From Pleurodeles waltl (lineage: Eukaryota > Chordata > Amphibia > Caudata > Salamandridae): a DNA stretch of 64,000 nt. Under the pieces are notes generated by a model. The model saw only the letters and a list, made by a program, of their open reading frames with translations, was not told where the DNA came from and searched no databases. Shown in pieces: positions 1 through 10,792 of the stretch. Both the position numbers and the translations under genes were made by a program. Within the stretch, counting starts at the first letter, position 1; each line of letters opens with the position of its first letter. The stretch spans positions 1,537,404,782-1,537,468,781 of the forward strand of contig NC_090444.1 in NCBI RefSeq assembly GCF_031143425.1, in the 5' to 3' direction.

Positions 1-1478
1 TGTATGCCGCCATTAACTGTATTTGCAGATCAGTAATGGCATTGACATTTACCAGTCCACTGCTTGTTTAACATCAGTGGAAAGTTGCAATAGGCCTATT
101 TTGGAGTACATTTATTATTTGTCTTGTTACTGTCATTGCCATGTAATGATGTGCATTTCTACTACTTATTGGTGATGGGAAGTGACATGGTTTGCCGTGC
201 AATTGCAGAGACGTGATCTCAATGTAGCAGTCAGGCAAGGGTAGGGAGTGTTGCATTGTGGTAGTTGTGGTACTTGCTGCTGTGTGAGGCATAAATGCAC
301 TAGGTGGGGCTGTGAGTGAATGGTGTCAGTGGGGAGCGGTGACATGCAGGGGTGGGTATAGGGTCCATAGTGGGTTGGTATACTTTAGGGTGGTGTGAGG
401 GGGTGGGAGGATGGTGGGGGTACATGCTGTGCACGGAGACATTTTGGCTAGTGAGTACAGTAGACTTACCAGTGTCCAGTCCAATGGCTATTCGTGTCAG
501 CCCTTCTGGGTATAGTATGTCCAGGACCATCTCTTTCCACGGTGACATTTCAAGGGGAGGTGTTGCTCCACCAGTCCTCATGATGCCCACTTGATGCCTG
601 GAAGCCATGGCCCGTACCTCCCCCCAAGGTCATTCCCCCTTTTCCTTATGTCCTCCCTTGTGTGTGGATGGTTCCCCACTGCAATCATCCTGATGACTAT
701 CCTCTGCCATAAGTCGTTCTTTCGGGTTATGGTTGTCTGCTGGACCTGTGCTCCAAACAGTTGTGGCTCCACTTTGACGATTTATTCCACCATTACCCTG
801 TGCTCTTCTTCTGTGAATTTGGGTTTTTTGTGATGCCATGGTTGTTGTGTTGTGGGTGGGGGTGTATGGTGTGCAGGGATTCTTGTTGTGCTGTTTGTAG
901 TTGTGAATTAGTGTAGTGGTATGTGCGTGTGCTCTGTGGTGTTTCTGTGCAGTGGTGTGTAGTGTGATGCGTGCTCAGTATGATGGTGCCTGTGGTATCT
1001 AGGTGTAGTGCCTCCTTTTAGTGTGGTCTTCTCTCGCTCTGTCACACTTTCTAGTTGCAATGGGTTCTGGGTATGTGTGTGGGGGTGTTTTGTAGTGCTG
1101 TGGCCTGTGTGTGTATGTGTCTCAGGTTTTGGGCATTGGTGTTGTCCACTCTGGTGCAGTGTTAATGCCGTGGTGCCTTTTTTTCAAGTGGCGGTTGGGC
1201 CACCAATGGATTGCCACCGTGTAGAGATCTGCAATGCTGATTTGTGACTTGTAATTTGGAAGGAGGTATGTTCTCGGTGTGGCGGTGGTGCAGCCACCTC
1301 CTTCACATCGTAATTTGGTCTGACGGTGTGTTTTTTTGGTCTATTTTTGGCGGTGTTGTGTGGGTTACTCATAATGCGGCGGTCTTCACTCCACCATTGC
1401 AGGCGGTGTTTCGACGGCCATTTTCACAGCGGTCTTCGGTAATGACTGCCAAACTCGGAATGACCACCTCAGACTCCT
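1..1478 (-). mobile_element. Harbinger element, right-hand part (copy 1)
   Basis: This is the right end of a PIF/Harbinger-type DNA transposon. It contains the first exon of a Myb/SANT-like gene on the minus strand (470-839) and a GT-rich stretch (about 840-1,150). Towards the right it becomes rich in GGCGG and CCGCC words. The likely outer end lies near 1,478, where the minus strand reads GGTGGTCATTCCGAG, similar to the terminal GGGGTCATTNTGACC words of the other Harbinger-like repeat in this window. The left end is outside the window. No matching left terminal repeat could be located, so the boundary is tentative. Confidence 0.6.
470..839 (-). pseudogene. Harbinger Myb/SANT-like DNA-binding protein, exon 1 (copy 1)
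   Basis: On the minus strand the region encodes, in three different frames, the pieces KKPKFTEEEHRVMVE, EPQLFGAQVQQTTITRKNDL, TREDIRKRGNDL and then MASRHQVGIMRTGG. These fit the Myb/SANT-like trihelix fold carried by the accessory gene of Harbinger transposons, which brings the transposase to the element ends. The ATG is at 839 and a good splice donor (GTAAGT) begins at 469. At least two frameshifts and one in-frame stop break it. The second exon would lie left of the window; it is visible in the other copy (11,775-12,470). The same lesions occur in both copies, so the gene was dead before duplication. Confidence 0.7.
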
Positions 1479-3430
1479 CAGGGAAGTCGTGGTGGAACAG
1501 ATCTTACCTTTTTCTCTCATTTGCACAAGTCTCACACATGCGAAGGATAGAAATGCAGGATAGGTTTCAATCATTTAAGGAAGCAATTGCATTATATGAT
1601 AAAAGGCATGAGCTGCATTGATTAGGAAGATGGAATGTAACACAGTGATGATTGTGACTATTAGAGTAAAACATATTAACAGTCCCACGGTCCTGGCATA
1701 ATCATTAGACTAAGAATTCCTACTTACACTTCAAGCATCTAACATGAGAGAGTAGCAGTGTTAGTCCTTCTGCCAGTACTAGCCTATGGAAGGAGGCTCC
1801 AACCCCATACCTGGAAAGGCAAGGGTCTGCCTGTTGTTCTGCTGGCAGTCCTCCTGGTTAGCTTGAAAGAAAAGACTAAGATCAGTGCAGTTGTGAATGA
1901 AGTGGCACACAGCTTAAAATGGCTGGCTGGAATGTCCCATCTACCTTTATTTGGCCTGTATTTTGTTATATAACAAAACATGTTTGTGTTCTGAGAACAG
2001 GCCGGATGTGATAAAATTGTCATGTGCAATGACAGCCTTGAGCAGAGCACAGAATTAAATGTTGTGCAGGGGAACTGATAACAATGCTTTCGCAAAAAGG
2101 CAGCTGATTAGAATATAAAAACAACCCTGCTGAAAAGCAAGCTGTGCTAAAATATAATAAAATAAATAAACAAATAAAATGAATATATAGGTAAAAGGGC
2201 AGGCCACAGGCCTGAAGCTAAAATAAAGATGTCCAATCTAAGCACTAAAGGGAACCAAGAACACCATACCAATTGACGGTACAAAAGTGCAGGGTCCAAG
2301 ATCTAAAATGGAACCAATGACACCCTCCCCATTGACGGCACAAGAGTGCAGGGTCCAAAACCTAAAATGAACTACACTAAAACTAACTACTTAAAAGCAA
2401 CCTAAATTTATACATAAAAGAAATAAAAATGTTCAGGTTGACAAGCAGACCAGGCCAAATTCAAAACAAAACAATTTAAGAATTTTAGAAAATATATCCA
2501 AATGCCAAATTAACAGTATTCATGATCCCACAGGAGGACTCCAAGTGGGTAGATGGAAAGGGAATCTAGGATGGACCCCACTTCCGAAGACAATAAACCC
2601 ACCAGCTTGTCAGACAAAAGGTGTTCACATGTTCCGTTACCTCAGCCACAATTCCAGCAAAAGATGCAGCCTTTCACGCAGTGCCAGAGGATGCAGGAGC
2701 CTTCAAACCACAAAGCGCAGCTTATAGAAGGCATCCCGCAACAATCATATTATAATTGGACAGTTCCGGCAATGAACCCTCATTGAGAACATCATCAGAT
2801 GTACATCCATATATCATACATATTGTAAGGCAAGACACACCTCTACTGCAGTTTCGAAAATACACCACAAGCAGCAAAAGACGGGCTACACACAAATGAG
2901 AATTGGTTGAAATGACAGTGATCAGTTCCTGTCGAGCTCTTCGAAGAGTGATGCTCTAAAGTACTGCATCATAATGCATTCACAACACAGATTGGCTGGT
3001 GGGAGCTCCATCATTCCTCATTGCCGAGATGGGGCAGCCATTGCAAATCAAAAATAGCAACAGCAGGATACCACCAAAAATTGCCAATGTTATCGGAAAG
3101 CCTCCAAAAACACTTTGAAAAAAGTGAGTGGATGGTTGAAGGTATTACTCCAAAGACGGCCCGGAAAGTGCTGATGAATTAATGCACCAAAAGGGACTGT
3201 ATCTCTGCAGACAACGTTGCTACTTGGAGGTAATACGTTTCAGGGGCTGATGTAAGCACCACATGTTTTTGAAACAAAAGAGTCTTCACTGCTCAGCTTG
3301 TCAAAATTGACACTACAAGTAGCAAAGTAAGGCCACATATCCACGACTTTTGTCTCATGTATGGGGAGAAAAGGTACATGTCAGCAACAAGTTGCAATTT
3401 TGGAGGCTGAAATTACATAAGGAACATCTA
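1479..3430 (-). other. Retrovirus 3' region and probable LTR (copy 1), non-coding
   Basis: No intact gene is visible. By position this is the 3' part of the minus-strand endogenous retrovirus whose env-like remnant lies to the right. On the minus strand it contains an AATAAA near 1,950, A/T-rich TATA-like sequence around 2,115-2,175, and two 59-base direct repeats at 2,251-2,368 that resemble enhancer repeats of a retroviral U3. I could not fix the LTR ends because no second LTR copy is recognisable above 23 kb. A short plus-strand open stretch at 2,545-2,786 has no recognisable domain. Confidence 0.4.
2251..2368. repeat. Two tandem 59-base repeats, U3-like
   Basis: Unit 1 is 2,251-2,309 and unit 2 is 2,310-2,368. 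Both begin GGAACCAA and share TTGACGG and AGTGCAGGGTCCAA. They are about 80-85% alike. The same pair is present in the second copy near 14,801-14,918. Tandem enhancer-like repeats are common in retroviral U3 regions, and this fits the position in the retroviral 3' region, but function is inferred. Confidence 0.7.
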
Positions 3431-3431
3431 G

Positions 3432-4600
3432 TCAAATCCCACAGCAGCCTTTCAAAAGTAACTGAAACACTGGGCCGATCAAAGGGACAGGAATACCCTT
3501 CAGATAACAAGCTAAATTTGTGATAGAAGCATTGTAAGCTCTGTGCAAAGACACCTGTTTACAAATCACAGAATGGCTTACAAAAGTTTCACATTCGTGA
3601 TCACTAAGAAAGACCTCTTTCTCGCTGTTGAAACATTGGAATTGAAAGATAACGCCCACACCTCATGAATGTAACTGTCTCCTATCTGTTTGAATCTGCC
3701 TACAGGAAAATGTTTTTAACACAAAGTGAATTACAAGGTGGAAATGGGCAGATTAACCACTCAATGTATTAACCACACTTACAATGGTATTTCTGCCACA
3801 GTAAAAGGCAACTTTTCAATGTTAAGCATAATGTAACAAATTTCTTTCTTAGCTATTATCTATTGTTTCCGTGTCAAATTAAATGTGGCAAACAAGTCCT
3901 TAGAGTTAAAGTGTTTCCAAGGCACACAGCCATTTTTAAGAACTTGTAATGTCAAACTCAACCGCATAATGGACCGAGGTTGACTCTGCCCATTGTGTAA
4001 AAGTGACATATTTTGAATAATGTCAATTACAGAAGATGCAATGTTGTTTAAAGTGTATGTGAGGTTGGATAATGTGTTCATATCTTTATCGAACATTATA
4101 ACAGCTAGAACGCTCTTCAAATTCTTATCTATTTGCCTTAAACTGCAGCTTCCATTTGTGAAAGCTTCCAAATTTCATTATATATTGCATATGGGAAATG
4201 TTTTGAGCGTGGTTTTAGGGCCTAACAAGAAATATTCCAAGTCTACATCTTCTTAAAGGAGACTAAGGTGTTGTTTTGAAACTGTTAATGTGGAAGATTT
4301 TAACCATTGTTGACAAAATTTGCCCATGCTGTATATTGTTACAATACCAGATTGTTGTATGGTGACCTACTGAGGGGCTGGTCTGCTCGTTCTAAAACAC
4401 CTTGTGGAGTTAACAAAATGTGCATGACAACCATTTGTGTTCACTGGCCACAATAACCAGCTAATGGGACCTGAAAGTGTTGAATTAAAGGTGCAGTTTT
4501 GAAACCAACCATTGAGCTGTTCTTCAGTCACATTTGAAATCTTTTGCCAATTTACAAATTTAGCTGGTGAGGGAATACTGGGCACATTTATTTATTTTAT
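3432..4600 (-). pseudogene. Endogenous retrovirus env-like remnant
   Basis: Minus-strand open pieces at 4,367-4,585, 3,860-4,171 and 3,432-3,659 are cysteine-containing and rich in N-glycosylation sequons (NVT, NCT, NST, NLT, NMS), as expected of an envelope glycoprotein. Many stops and frame changes separate them. The piece order and strand match the pol remnant at 20-22.6 kb, with L1-A inserted between. The duplication breakpoint at 3,728 falls inside this region. The family is not recognised with certainty, and the assignment rests on sequons, strand and position rather than on a clear domain. Confidence 0.45.
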
Positions 4601-5244
4601 GTTCTCCAAGCCTAAATAAGCTGTATGGTGTCATTGAGAAATATAATTTGTAATGGAATGAAGCATGCTCTAAATAAAGCCTCCCTACCCTGTACTTGCC
4701 AGTCCCTCACACACTCTTCAAGTCAATCAACTTCATCCAATACTCATAGCCCTCTATAGCCAACTAGGAAACAAAGAAATCTGAATAAATACATGTGGTG
4801 TCTGTTAGCAAAGGTTTCCGTGCGTTGAAGGTGGTAAGTTAAAATAATAAGACTCAGCATCTTTAACATCATGCTCAGCAAAATATGTTTTTGAACTCCC
4901 CACTGATAAAGTTGGACAATGTTCCCATTGTGTGTGATTCTAACAATTGTTTTTGTTTTGTGTTATAATTTTTTATTGTTATTATAGACATTGTTTATAT
5001 TTCGTAACACAAGTCATGTGCAAAGGATAAATTGACAAAATTAGCAAAATTAGCAGAATTCTTCCCATCTTTGGGGGTACTCTGCCTTTACAGTCTTCAG
5101 TCGTTGTATACAAGTATTTCAAACACATAAAGACGTGCTTTGTCCTAGCATTGATAATCACATTTAAGAGCCAGTATTAATAGCATAGTGGTCTCATATC
5201 TCCAAACAAATAAAATGTATCAATCTGGCAACTGTTTGAACTTC
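4601..5244. other. No gene seen; probable retroviral remainder
   Basis: This A/T-rich stretch lies between the env-like remnant and the 3' end of L1-A. I see no reading frame or repeat that can be named. It is probably part of the retrovirus into which L1-A inserted. Confidence 0.3.
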
Positions 5245-5255
5245 GTCTGCAAAGG
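5245..5255. repeat. Candidate L1-A target site duplication, 3' side
   Basis: GTCTGCAAAGG here resembles GTCCGTAAAGG at 19,424-19,434 (9 of 11 bases). The two flank the 3' and 5' ends of L1-A, so they are probably the diverged target site duplication of that insertion. Confidence 0.5.
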
Positions 5256-8200
5256 GTATATCGCCATAAATGTTGGGTATATCCATATCATAGGTTAACT
5301 GTGGTATATTACTATTATATTATTATATGATATCAATAGGTGCTATTGATGGGTATTTAGTATAATAGCTTCTCTGTGATATAATATACCTTTTGAACAG
5401 AGATGGATCGTCATGAGAGTATTCGTGTCTGTGTCTAGTAGTATCCCTTCCTTCAGGAACTTAGGGACACATAGGGAGGATAGTTTTACAGAGAGGTCAG
5501 GGAAGACTCCATGAGAACTGATACGTAGGTAGGAAGTTAGGGTGTAATAGTATCCATTATGATGATAATGACACTAATAGTAGGAACAATAATGGGAGCC
5601 GTTATGGCGGTAGTGGTGTTCGTAATAGTGGTGACCGAGGGAAGGGGACGGAGGGAGGGGGTTAAAGGGGGTAAGGCGGTCTAGCTGTAGTCAGGGGTGA
5701 TAATGATGATAATTTACTAGGGATGGTAGGGCAATATAGGATTAAATGAGGGCAGAGTATAGTTGAGGGTTATGGTATGTATATTCATGTGTGGGCATTG
5801 ATTTGTGTTTGCATGAGTTAAATGGTTGTGGTGGTCTGTCACAAGATATACTTAGGTCATCAGATTGGGCAGGAAGGGTGACCATGTCTGTAGGAATATA
5901 TCAGTTTTATCCTGTAAGTCATTTATGAGGCGTTCGTGGGAGGCTGCCTGGTACATTGCACCAATCCATTCTTCCTGGGAGGGAGGTGCCACCACCCGCC
6001 AATGTCTGAGGATACATAATTTGGCTGTGGCTAATGCAGTATGCAATAGTCGGCTTTGGGGTCGTGAGAGATATTGTAGTTCCTCTGTATCATGTAGGAG
6101 TATGAGGGATGGTGTGAGCGTTGGCGGTAAGGGCAGTACCTCTCTAAGAGTGTGTCCTATCGCCCGCCAGAAAGGTTGTATAGCAGTACAATCATGTAAG
6201 ATGTTGGTAAGATCGCAATGTTTGTTGGGGCATCTCCAGCAGGATGCGTGGGGCAGGAGTCGCGCTGTGCATAGCTTCTGTGGGGTCCAGTCATGTAGGG
6301 TCTTGAAAAGGCATAATTTCAAGCGGGCCTCACGGGCTCCTCGGTCTCTATCCTCAATTAATTCAGCCCAGTCTTCTAGGTCACACTCTTTCTGTAGGTG
6401 AGTTTGCCATTTTTCTCTAAGGGAGTTAAGCAGTGGTAGTGAAAAAAGGTGTCGATTCAGCACCGACTGTCGCCCCGATACAGCCCCTTTCATTTGGCCC
6501 CATGTTTCTAGGTATTGAAGCATTGGTGAATGTGTTAATCACCGGGGGGATCGTCCTAGTCGCTGTATCAGACAGTGTCGTAACTGTAGAAAACGCCATG
6601 AGTAATGGTCGGGGAGGTCAAATTCTTCCTGTAGTTCCCAGAACGTCTTCCAATTGTCTCCAGAGACAAGATGGTCTATTCTTATGATGCCTTTTTGATA
6701 CCAGTCCCACCAGTGGATGGTCTTACCTCCTATCTGGAGTCCTTTATTGCCCAATAGGGGGGCTCTGTCATGAAGATATGGGTCTATTTTCAGTAAGCGG
6801 TGCGCCTGTCGCCAGGCGTTCCTCATGGCCCCTATCATGGGATCAGTAGTTCGTTGACCGAGCATGTCCGTGTTATATAGTATCTGTAATTTGTGAGGAA
6901 CTCCTGTAACTGCTCTTTCCACTGTTACCCAGAGTGGTGGGTCCCGTAAATTTGGGAGTAGGAGGGTCATCTGTGATAGGTGTAATGCTGAAGAATAGTG
7001 TTCTATGGAAGGGAGATTTAAACCTCCAAATTCACGTCCTGCCAATAACGTGGCTCTGGGTAGTCGCGAGCGCATGGATCCCCATACAAAGGCACGAATG
7101 CAATGGTCTATCTCTCGGAGGAGGGTTAGTGGTATGTATAATGGGAGCATACCCAGCACGTCTAAAAATCTTGGGAGGGTTATCATTCTCACCGCCTGCA
7201 CTCTACACCACATGGAGAATCCTAATTGTGTCCATTTCTCAAAGTCTCGTTTCATGTTATTGATTAGGGGGTTTAAGTTATCTGTCACTATGTTTTCTAG
7301 GCCTCTATTTATATCAATACCTAAGTAACGAAGCTGAGCATGTTTCCATTTAACCGTCAGATCTTGTAGGGAGGAGCAGGTTGTTATAGGGGACAAGGGT
7401 AGGGCCTCGCTTTTATCCCAGTTTATCCTATAGCCCGAAAGGTGCTCAAATTCTGTCAGTATCTGTTTGAGAGCTGGTAGGGAGTTGGATAGGTCGGTGA
7501 GTGTGAGTAGGATGTCATCTGCGTATAGATAGATGGTGGAGCATCTGCCCGGGATTGGGATTCCTGATATTACATTGGAGTTCCTAATTACCGCCGCGAG
7601 GGGTTCGACAGCTAGCAAGAATAATAGTGGGGATAGTGGACAGCCCTGTCGTGTTCCTCTGGAGATCGGGAAAGTGTCAGATAGGAACCCTCCACAATTC
7701 ACCTGAGCTGTCGGGGAGTCATAGAGTAGTCGTATTTTATTAATGAAGTTAGTCCCTAGTCCGAAGCGTTTTAATAATTCAAAAAGATACCACCATTCTA
7801 TGCGGTCGAATGCCTTCTCTGCATCCAATGAGAGGGCAAGGGCTTCTTCCTGTGATCCTCGCGCTGTCCATATAGTATGGCATAGTGTACGGAGGTGATT
7901 CCTTGATGAGCGGCCTGGCACAAAGCCCACCTGGGTGTGATGGATCAGAGAGGGGATGACTTTTTTCAATCGGGTTGCTAATATCGCTGCTAAGATTTTA
8001 GTGTCTCCCTTAAGTAGTGATATGGGGCGGTAGCTCCCACAGAGAAGGGGGTCTCTCCCTGGTTTGGGTATAACTGTGATAATGGCTTTGTTGGAGATAG
8101 GATATAGGGATCCCGTGCGGTCCTCTCCCTGGAAAGCGTCGTATAGAGTCTCCACTGTCTCTGTCCCAGACCATTTATAGAATTTGGACGTAAAGCTGTC

Positions 8201-8713
8201 TTCCCCGGGGGCTTTGTGGTACAATAGATTGGCTATCACCTGTTGAATCTCTATCTGGCTAATATCACCTTCTAGGAGTGCCCTACCTTCTGTCGAGAGA
8301 CAGGGTATATCTGCTCTTTGTAGGAAGGTGTTCAGGCGGTCATTGGCTTCTACCGTTTCTGGGGTGTATAGGGCTTGGTAATAGTTGCCGAATTCATTTG
8401 CAATTGCCTGTGGGTGCGTGAGGAGGTCGTTGTTTTGGGCAGTGAGTGCTGGTATGGCTAATGTAATTTCTTGTTGGCGTAGTTGGGCGGCTAGTAGACG
8501 GCCTGCTTTCTCGCCGTGTTCATAATGTCGGGCCTTTAGCCTTTGCAATGCATATTCTGCCCGCGACGTATATAGGGAGTTGAGTTCCATTTTAGCTTGT
8601 TCAAGATGACGGCGATTGGATGGGGTGGGGGTTCGCGTATATTCTCTGGTCGCTTGGGCTATCCTGTCCTCTAGGTTGGCCTGTTGTTCTCTTTTCCGTG
8701 CGTTGGCAATGGC
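5256..8713 (-). mobile_element. L1-A, 3' half
   Basis: This is the 3' half of an L1-type non-LTR retrotransposon on the minus strand. It holds the reverse transcriptase and C-terminal part of ORF2 plus a 3' untranslated region of about 600 bases (5,256-5,851). No clear poly(A) tail remains. At 8,713 the element is cut. The next L1 codons (RGQLMRD) are found at 16,286 onward, on the far side of the inserted duplicated block. Read across that block, the frame continues as RD-A-IANARKR if one shared C is counted once. Confidence 0.85.
5852..8713 (-). pseudogene. L1-A ORF2, reverse transcriptase and C-terminal part
   Basis: This is a nearly intact reverse transcriptase of the L1 clade. Going from N to C terminus it shows the fingers region with SYRPISLL, motif A (DAEKAFD), motif B (RQGCPLSPLL) and the catalytic YADD box at 7,514-7,525. 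The C-terminal domain has a cysteine/histidine cluster (CWRC...H...C) near 6,210-6,250. About 950 residues are present, broken only by one in-frame TGA at 6,539-6,541, probably a decayed CGA codon; the frame is the same on both sides. The N-terminal endonuclease is at 16,286-17,212. The true L1 reading begins near residues FPAIANARKR; upstream residues of the open frame are not L1. The low damage suggests a fairly young insertion. Confidence 0.93.
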
Positions 8714-8927
8714 AGGAAACAGTGAGAAAAGGGGGGACATGATGTAAATAATACCAATACAGCAGTAAGCTTTGCCGAGACACAACAAACACAGACCATG
8801 CACACTGCCAATATCCCACGCATATCATGTGCATTCTAAACGCCTGATCAGTCATGACATGTCAATGTGCACACACATACATCGTCATACACCACCCAAC
8901 ATGTCCAACAAAGGATGTTGTACTGAC

Positions 8928-9161
8928 CTGTTGCCCTGGAGCACCGTACAACCTCCCATACTGGGGTAGGACCCCTTCCACCAGTTTCTCTAGTTCCTGC
9001 GTTGAGAAGGCTGGCGCCCTTACCCCAGAAGTGCGTACCACCGTTGCTCCAAGAGACACAGCAGCACACAAAGTGGGCGTCTGTTCTGCCCGAATGCCGG
9101 TAGTCAAGTGAGCTGGCCCACACAAAATGGCGGTTATGACAGCAGCGGTTATGACCATCAC
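8928..9161 (-). pseudogene. Second Myb/SANT-like Harbinger gene, first exon
   Basis: The minus strand encodes RAPAFSTQELEKLVEGVLPQ followed by YGRLYGAPGQQ, which matches the start of a Myb/SANT-like helix domain of the type carried by Harbinger elements. A splice donor (GTCAGT) follows directly at 8,927. The rest of the domain should lie in a further exon, but only about 210 bases of intron remain before the junction with L1-A at 8,713. The exon faces away from the transposase and shares the CCAAT-containing spacer with it. The upstream start is uncertain. Confidence 0.55.
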
Positions 9162-9173
9162 CGCCGGTGACTT

Positions 9174-9216
9174 TCATTGGTCCCAGTCTCCCATAGACAT
9201 TAATGTTAACCAATGA
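9174..9216. promoter_or_regulatory. Inverted CCAAT boxes, possible bidirectional promoter
   Basis: TCATTGGT at 9,174-9,181 and ACCAATGA at 9,209-9,216 are perfect reverse complements, so each strand sees one CCAAT box. They lie between the divergent Myb-like exon (minus) and the transposase (plus), within GCGG-rich sequence. This arrangement suits a shared promoter. Activity is inferred only. Confidence 0.45.
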
Positions 9217-9752
9217 GGAGTTGCACGGCAGTTCAGACCGCCCTCCGCTATGACGACTTCCGCCGGTGGAACTAAGTCACTTCCAGTTGTCCAATGCATG
9301 CAAGACACACGTATGCCATATTAGTCTGTGACATTACTGTCCTGAGTTCACACAGAGTAACTACCTGCATGTCCTCCCAAATACATACTTTAGGTCACAC
9401 ATTGTGGATATTGACACATGTAGTGCGTGTCTGGTGACATTATCACACTTGTCACAACATATGTCAGTATATATGAACACACGGAAGGTGTACGTGTACA
9501 TGTCCTGTATACATCCATTCCCACAGGAATTATGTGACATCGTCTGGTTAGGAATGGAGAGTGGAGTAATGTGTATTCCCACAACATGACAGGCAACTTG
9601 CATGACTAAAACCTCATGACTGTTGTGTGTCATACTTGGTAGCCCACATTGTAGAGGTTCAGAGAGTGTTGTTTGTGTCCCCGCACTGATATCACCAGTA
9701 TGGAGTGATGAGTAATGCACCAATTTACCAGACACTCATAGATCTTGAAACC

Positions 9753-10792
9753 ATGGAAGAGCGTCACATTATCAAGACCTACTGACTAAACCGTTTGTGC
9801 ATCAAGAAACTGGTTGCCCAGTTGAAGCCAGACCTCCTGCTGAGTTTGAGGAACCCAGATGCCATTCCTCCAACACTCCAGGTGTTGGCAGTCCTGCATT
9901 TCCTGGCCAGATCACAGTGGGACTGGCTGCAGGGTTTTCACAGCCCCAGTTCTGTAAGGTGTTGCAGGATGTGCAGGATGTCCTATTCAAGCATGTGCAC
10001 AGGTGCATTAGGTTCCCACTACCTCTAGAATGTCCCACTATAAAAGCAGAAATTTACAACATATCAAATGTCCCAACATGTAATTGGGGCCATTGATGGG
10101 ACTCATATTGCCTTGGTACCTCCGAGGATCAATTAACAGGTCTACAGAAACCAGAGAGTACATATTTGCTCAATGTACAAGTGGTGTGTCTTGGAGATGA
10201 ATATATTACACATGTGAACGCTAAATTCCCTGGATCAGTACATGATTCCTACATCCTGAGGAACAGAAGTGTCCCTGCATTGATGCCACAGCTACAGGGA
10301 GAAAGGGCCTGCCTCATAGGTTTGTGTACTGCTCTCCATGTCAGACATTTTTGCCCCTCACAACACAGTCAGCTCTCTGCCTAGCATTGTTGCCTATGGT
10401 CATGTTCCCTTTTCCACACAGGTGACTCTGGATACCCCAACCTGCCCTGGCTCCTGACACCTGTGAGACATCCAACTACATTAGGGGAGAACAGGTACAA
10501 TGAGGCACATGGCCAGGCGAGGCGTGTGATCTGTCTCTTGAAAGCTATATTTTGTTGTCTTCATGTGTCTGGTGGAGCTCCAAAGTACCGACCAGGGAAA
10601 GTCTGCAAGATCATTGTTGCATGCAGCATGCTCCATAATCTAGCCCTTAGAAGGCACATCACACTGTTGGAAGAGGGGGACATTAGTGCTGGAGCGGTGT
10701 TTGTGGCCAGTGACTCTGATGGTGACTGGGAGGCTGACAAGGATGAGGCACATGACAACAGGACTGACATGATTCGTCACTACTTTCATTGA
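9753..10792 (+). pseudogene. Harbinger transposase (HARBI1-like, DDE_Tnp_4)
   Basis: Translation gives the recognisable course of a HARBI1-type DDE nuclease. The N-terminal helices are EERHIIKTY, then LKPDLLLSL and LQVLAVLHFLA. The catalytic core follows with GAIDGTHIAL, NVQVVC, FPGSVHDSYILR, GDSGYPNLPWLLTP and RYNEAHGQARRVI, and then KVCKIIVACSMLHNLALRR. The two catalytic aspartates (AIDG, VHD) are present. The segment with the last catalytic glutamate looks shortened: RRVI runs straight into LLKA. Damage includes an in-frame TGA at 9,783, a frame change near 9,915, and at least two between 10,080 and 10,150. Exons are joined across an intron at 10,320-10,421. The gene is inactive. The Myb-like genes nearby are its likely partners. 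Confidence 0.88.
10320..10421 (+). other. Spliced intron in the transposase gene
   Basis: The exon ends CTCATAG, followed by GT; the intron ends CCACACAG, and the next exon starts GTGACTCTGG. Removal restores LIGDSGYP, the conserved core of the family. The intron is 102 bases, carries an in-frame stop, and has a pyrimidine-rich acceptor tract. Confidence 0.75.

Larger units (their letters stand above)
1..3728. repeat. Source copy of a near-identical duplicated segment
   Basis: This stretch is repeated at 12,551-16,285 in the same orientation. The offset is 12,550 bases up to about 2,624 and 12,557 afterwards, because 2 bases here are replaced by 9 in the other copy. Reading both copies side by side I found only about four substitutions (for example at 512, 1,085 and 2,126) plus that one indel. 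Similarity stops abruptly after 3,728. The segment holds the right-hand part of a Harbinger element and then the 3' part of an endogenous retrovirus. It starts at the window edge, so the source copy almost certainly extends further left. Confidence 0.95.

Noticed and set aside
840..1150. (GT)n microsatellite or a plus-strand gene in the GT-rich stretch
   Set aside because: The repeat is irregular, and the plus-strand frames there are low-complexity Cys/Val/Trp-rich artefacts that run opposite the Myb-like gene.
1244..1621. 125-codon plus-strand frame (also at 13,794-14,171) as a gene
   Set aside because: It runs across the presumed Harbinger end, has no domain, and its composition follows the GGCGG-rich DNA.
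3170..3215. Hammerhead core at the CTGATGA near 3,172
   Set aside because: No stem II followed by GAAA is found at the right distance, and stem I is absent.
3432..4600. A preserved, possibly domesticated env gene
   Set aside because: The frame is broken repeatedly and no continuous signal peptide-to-transmembrane reading exists.
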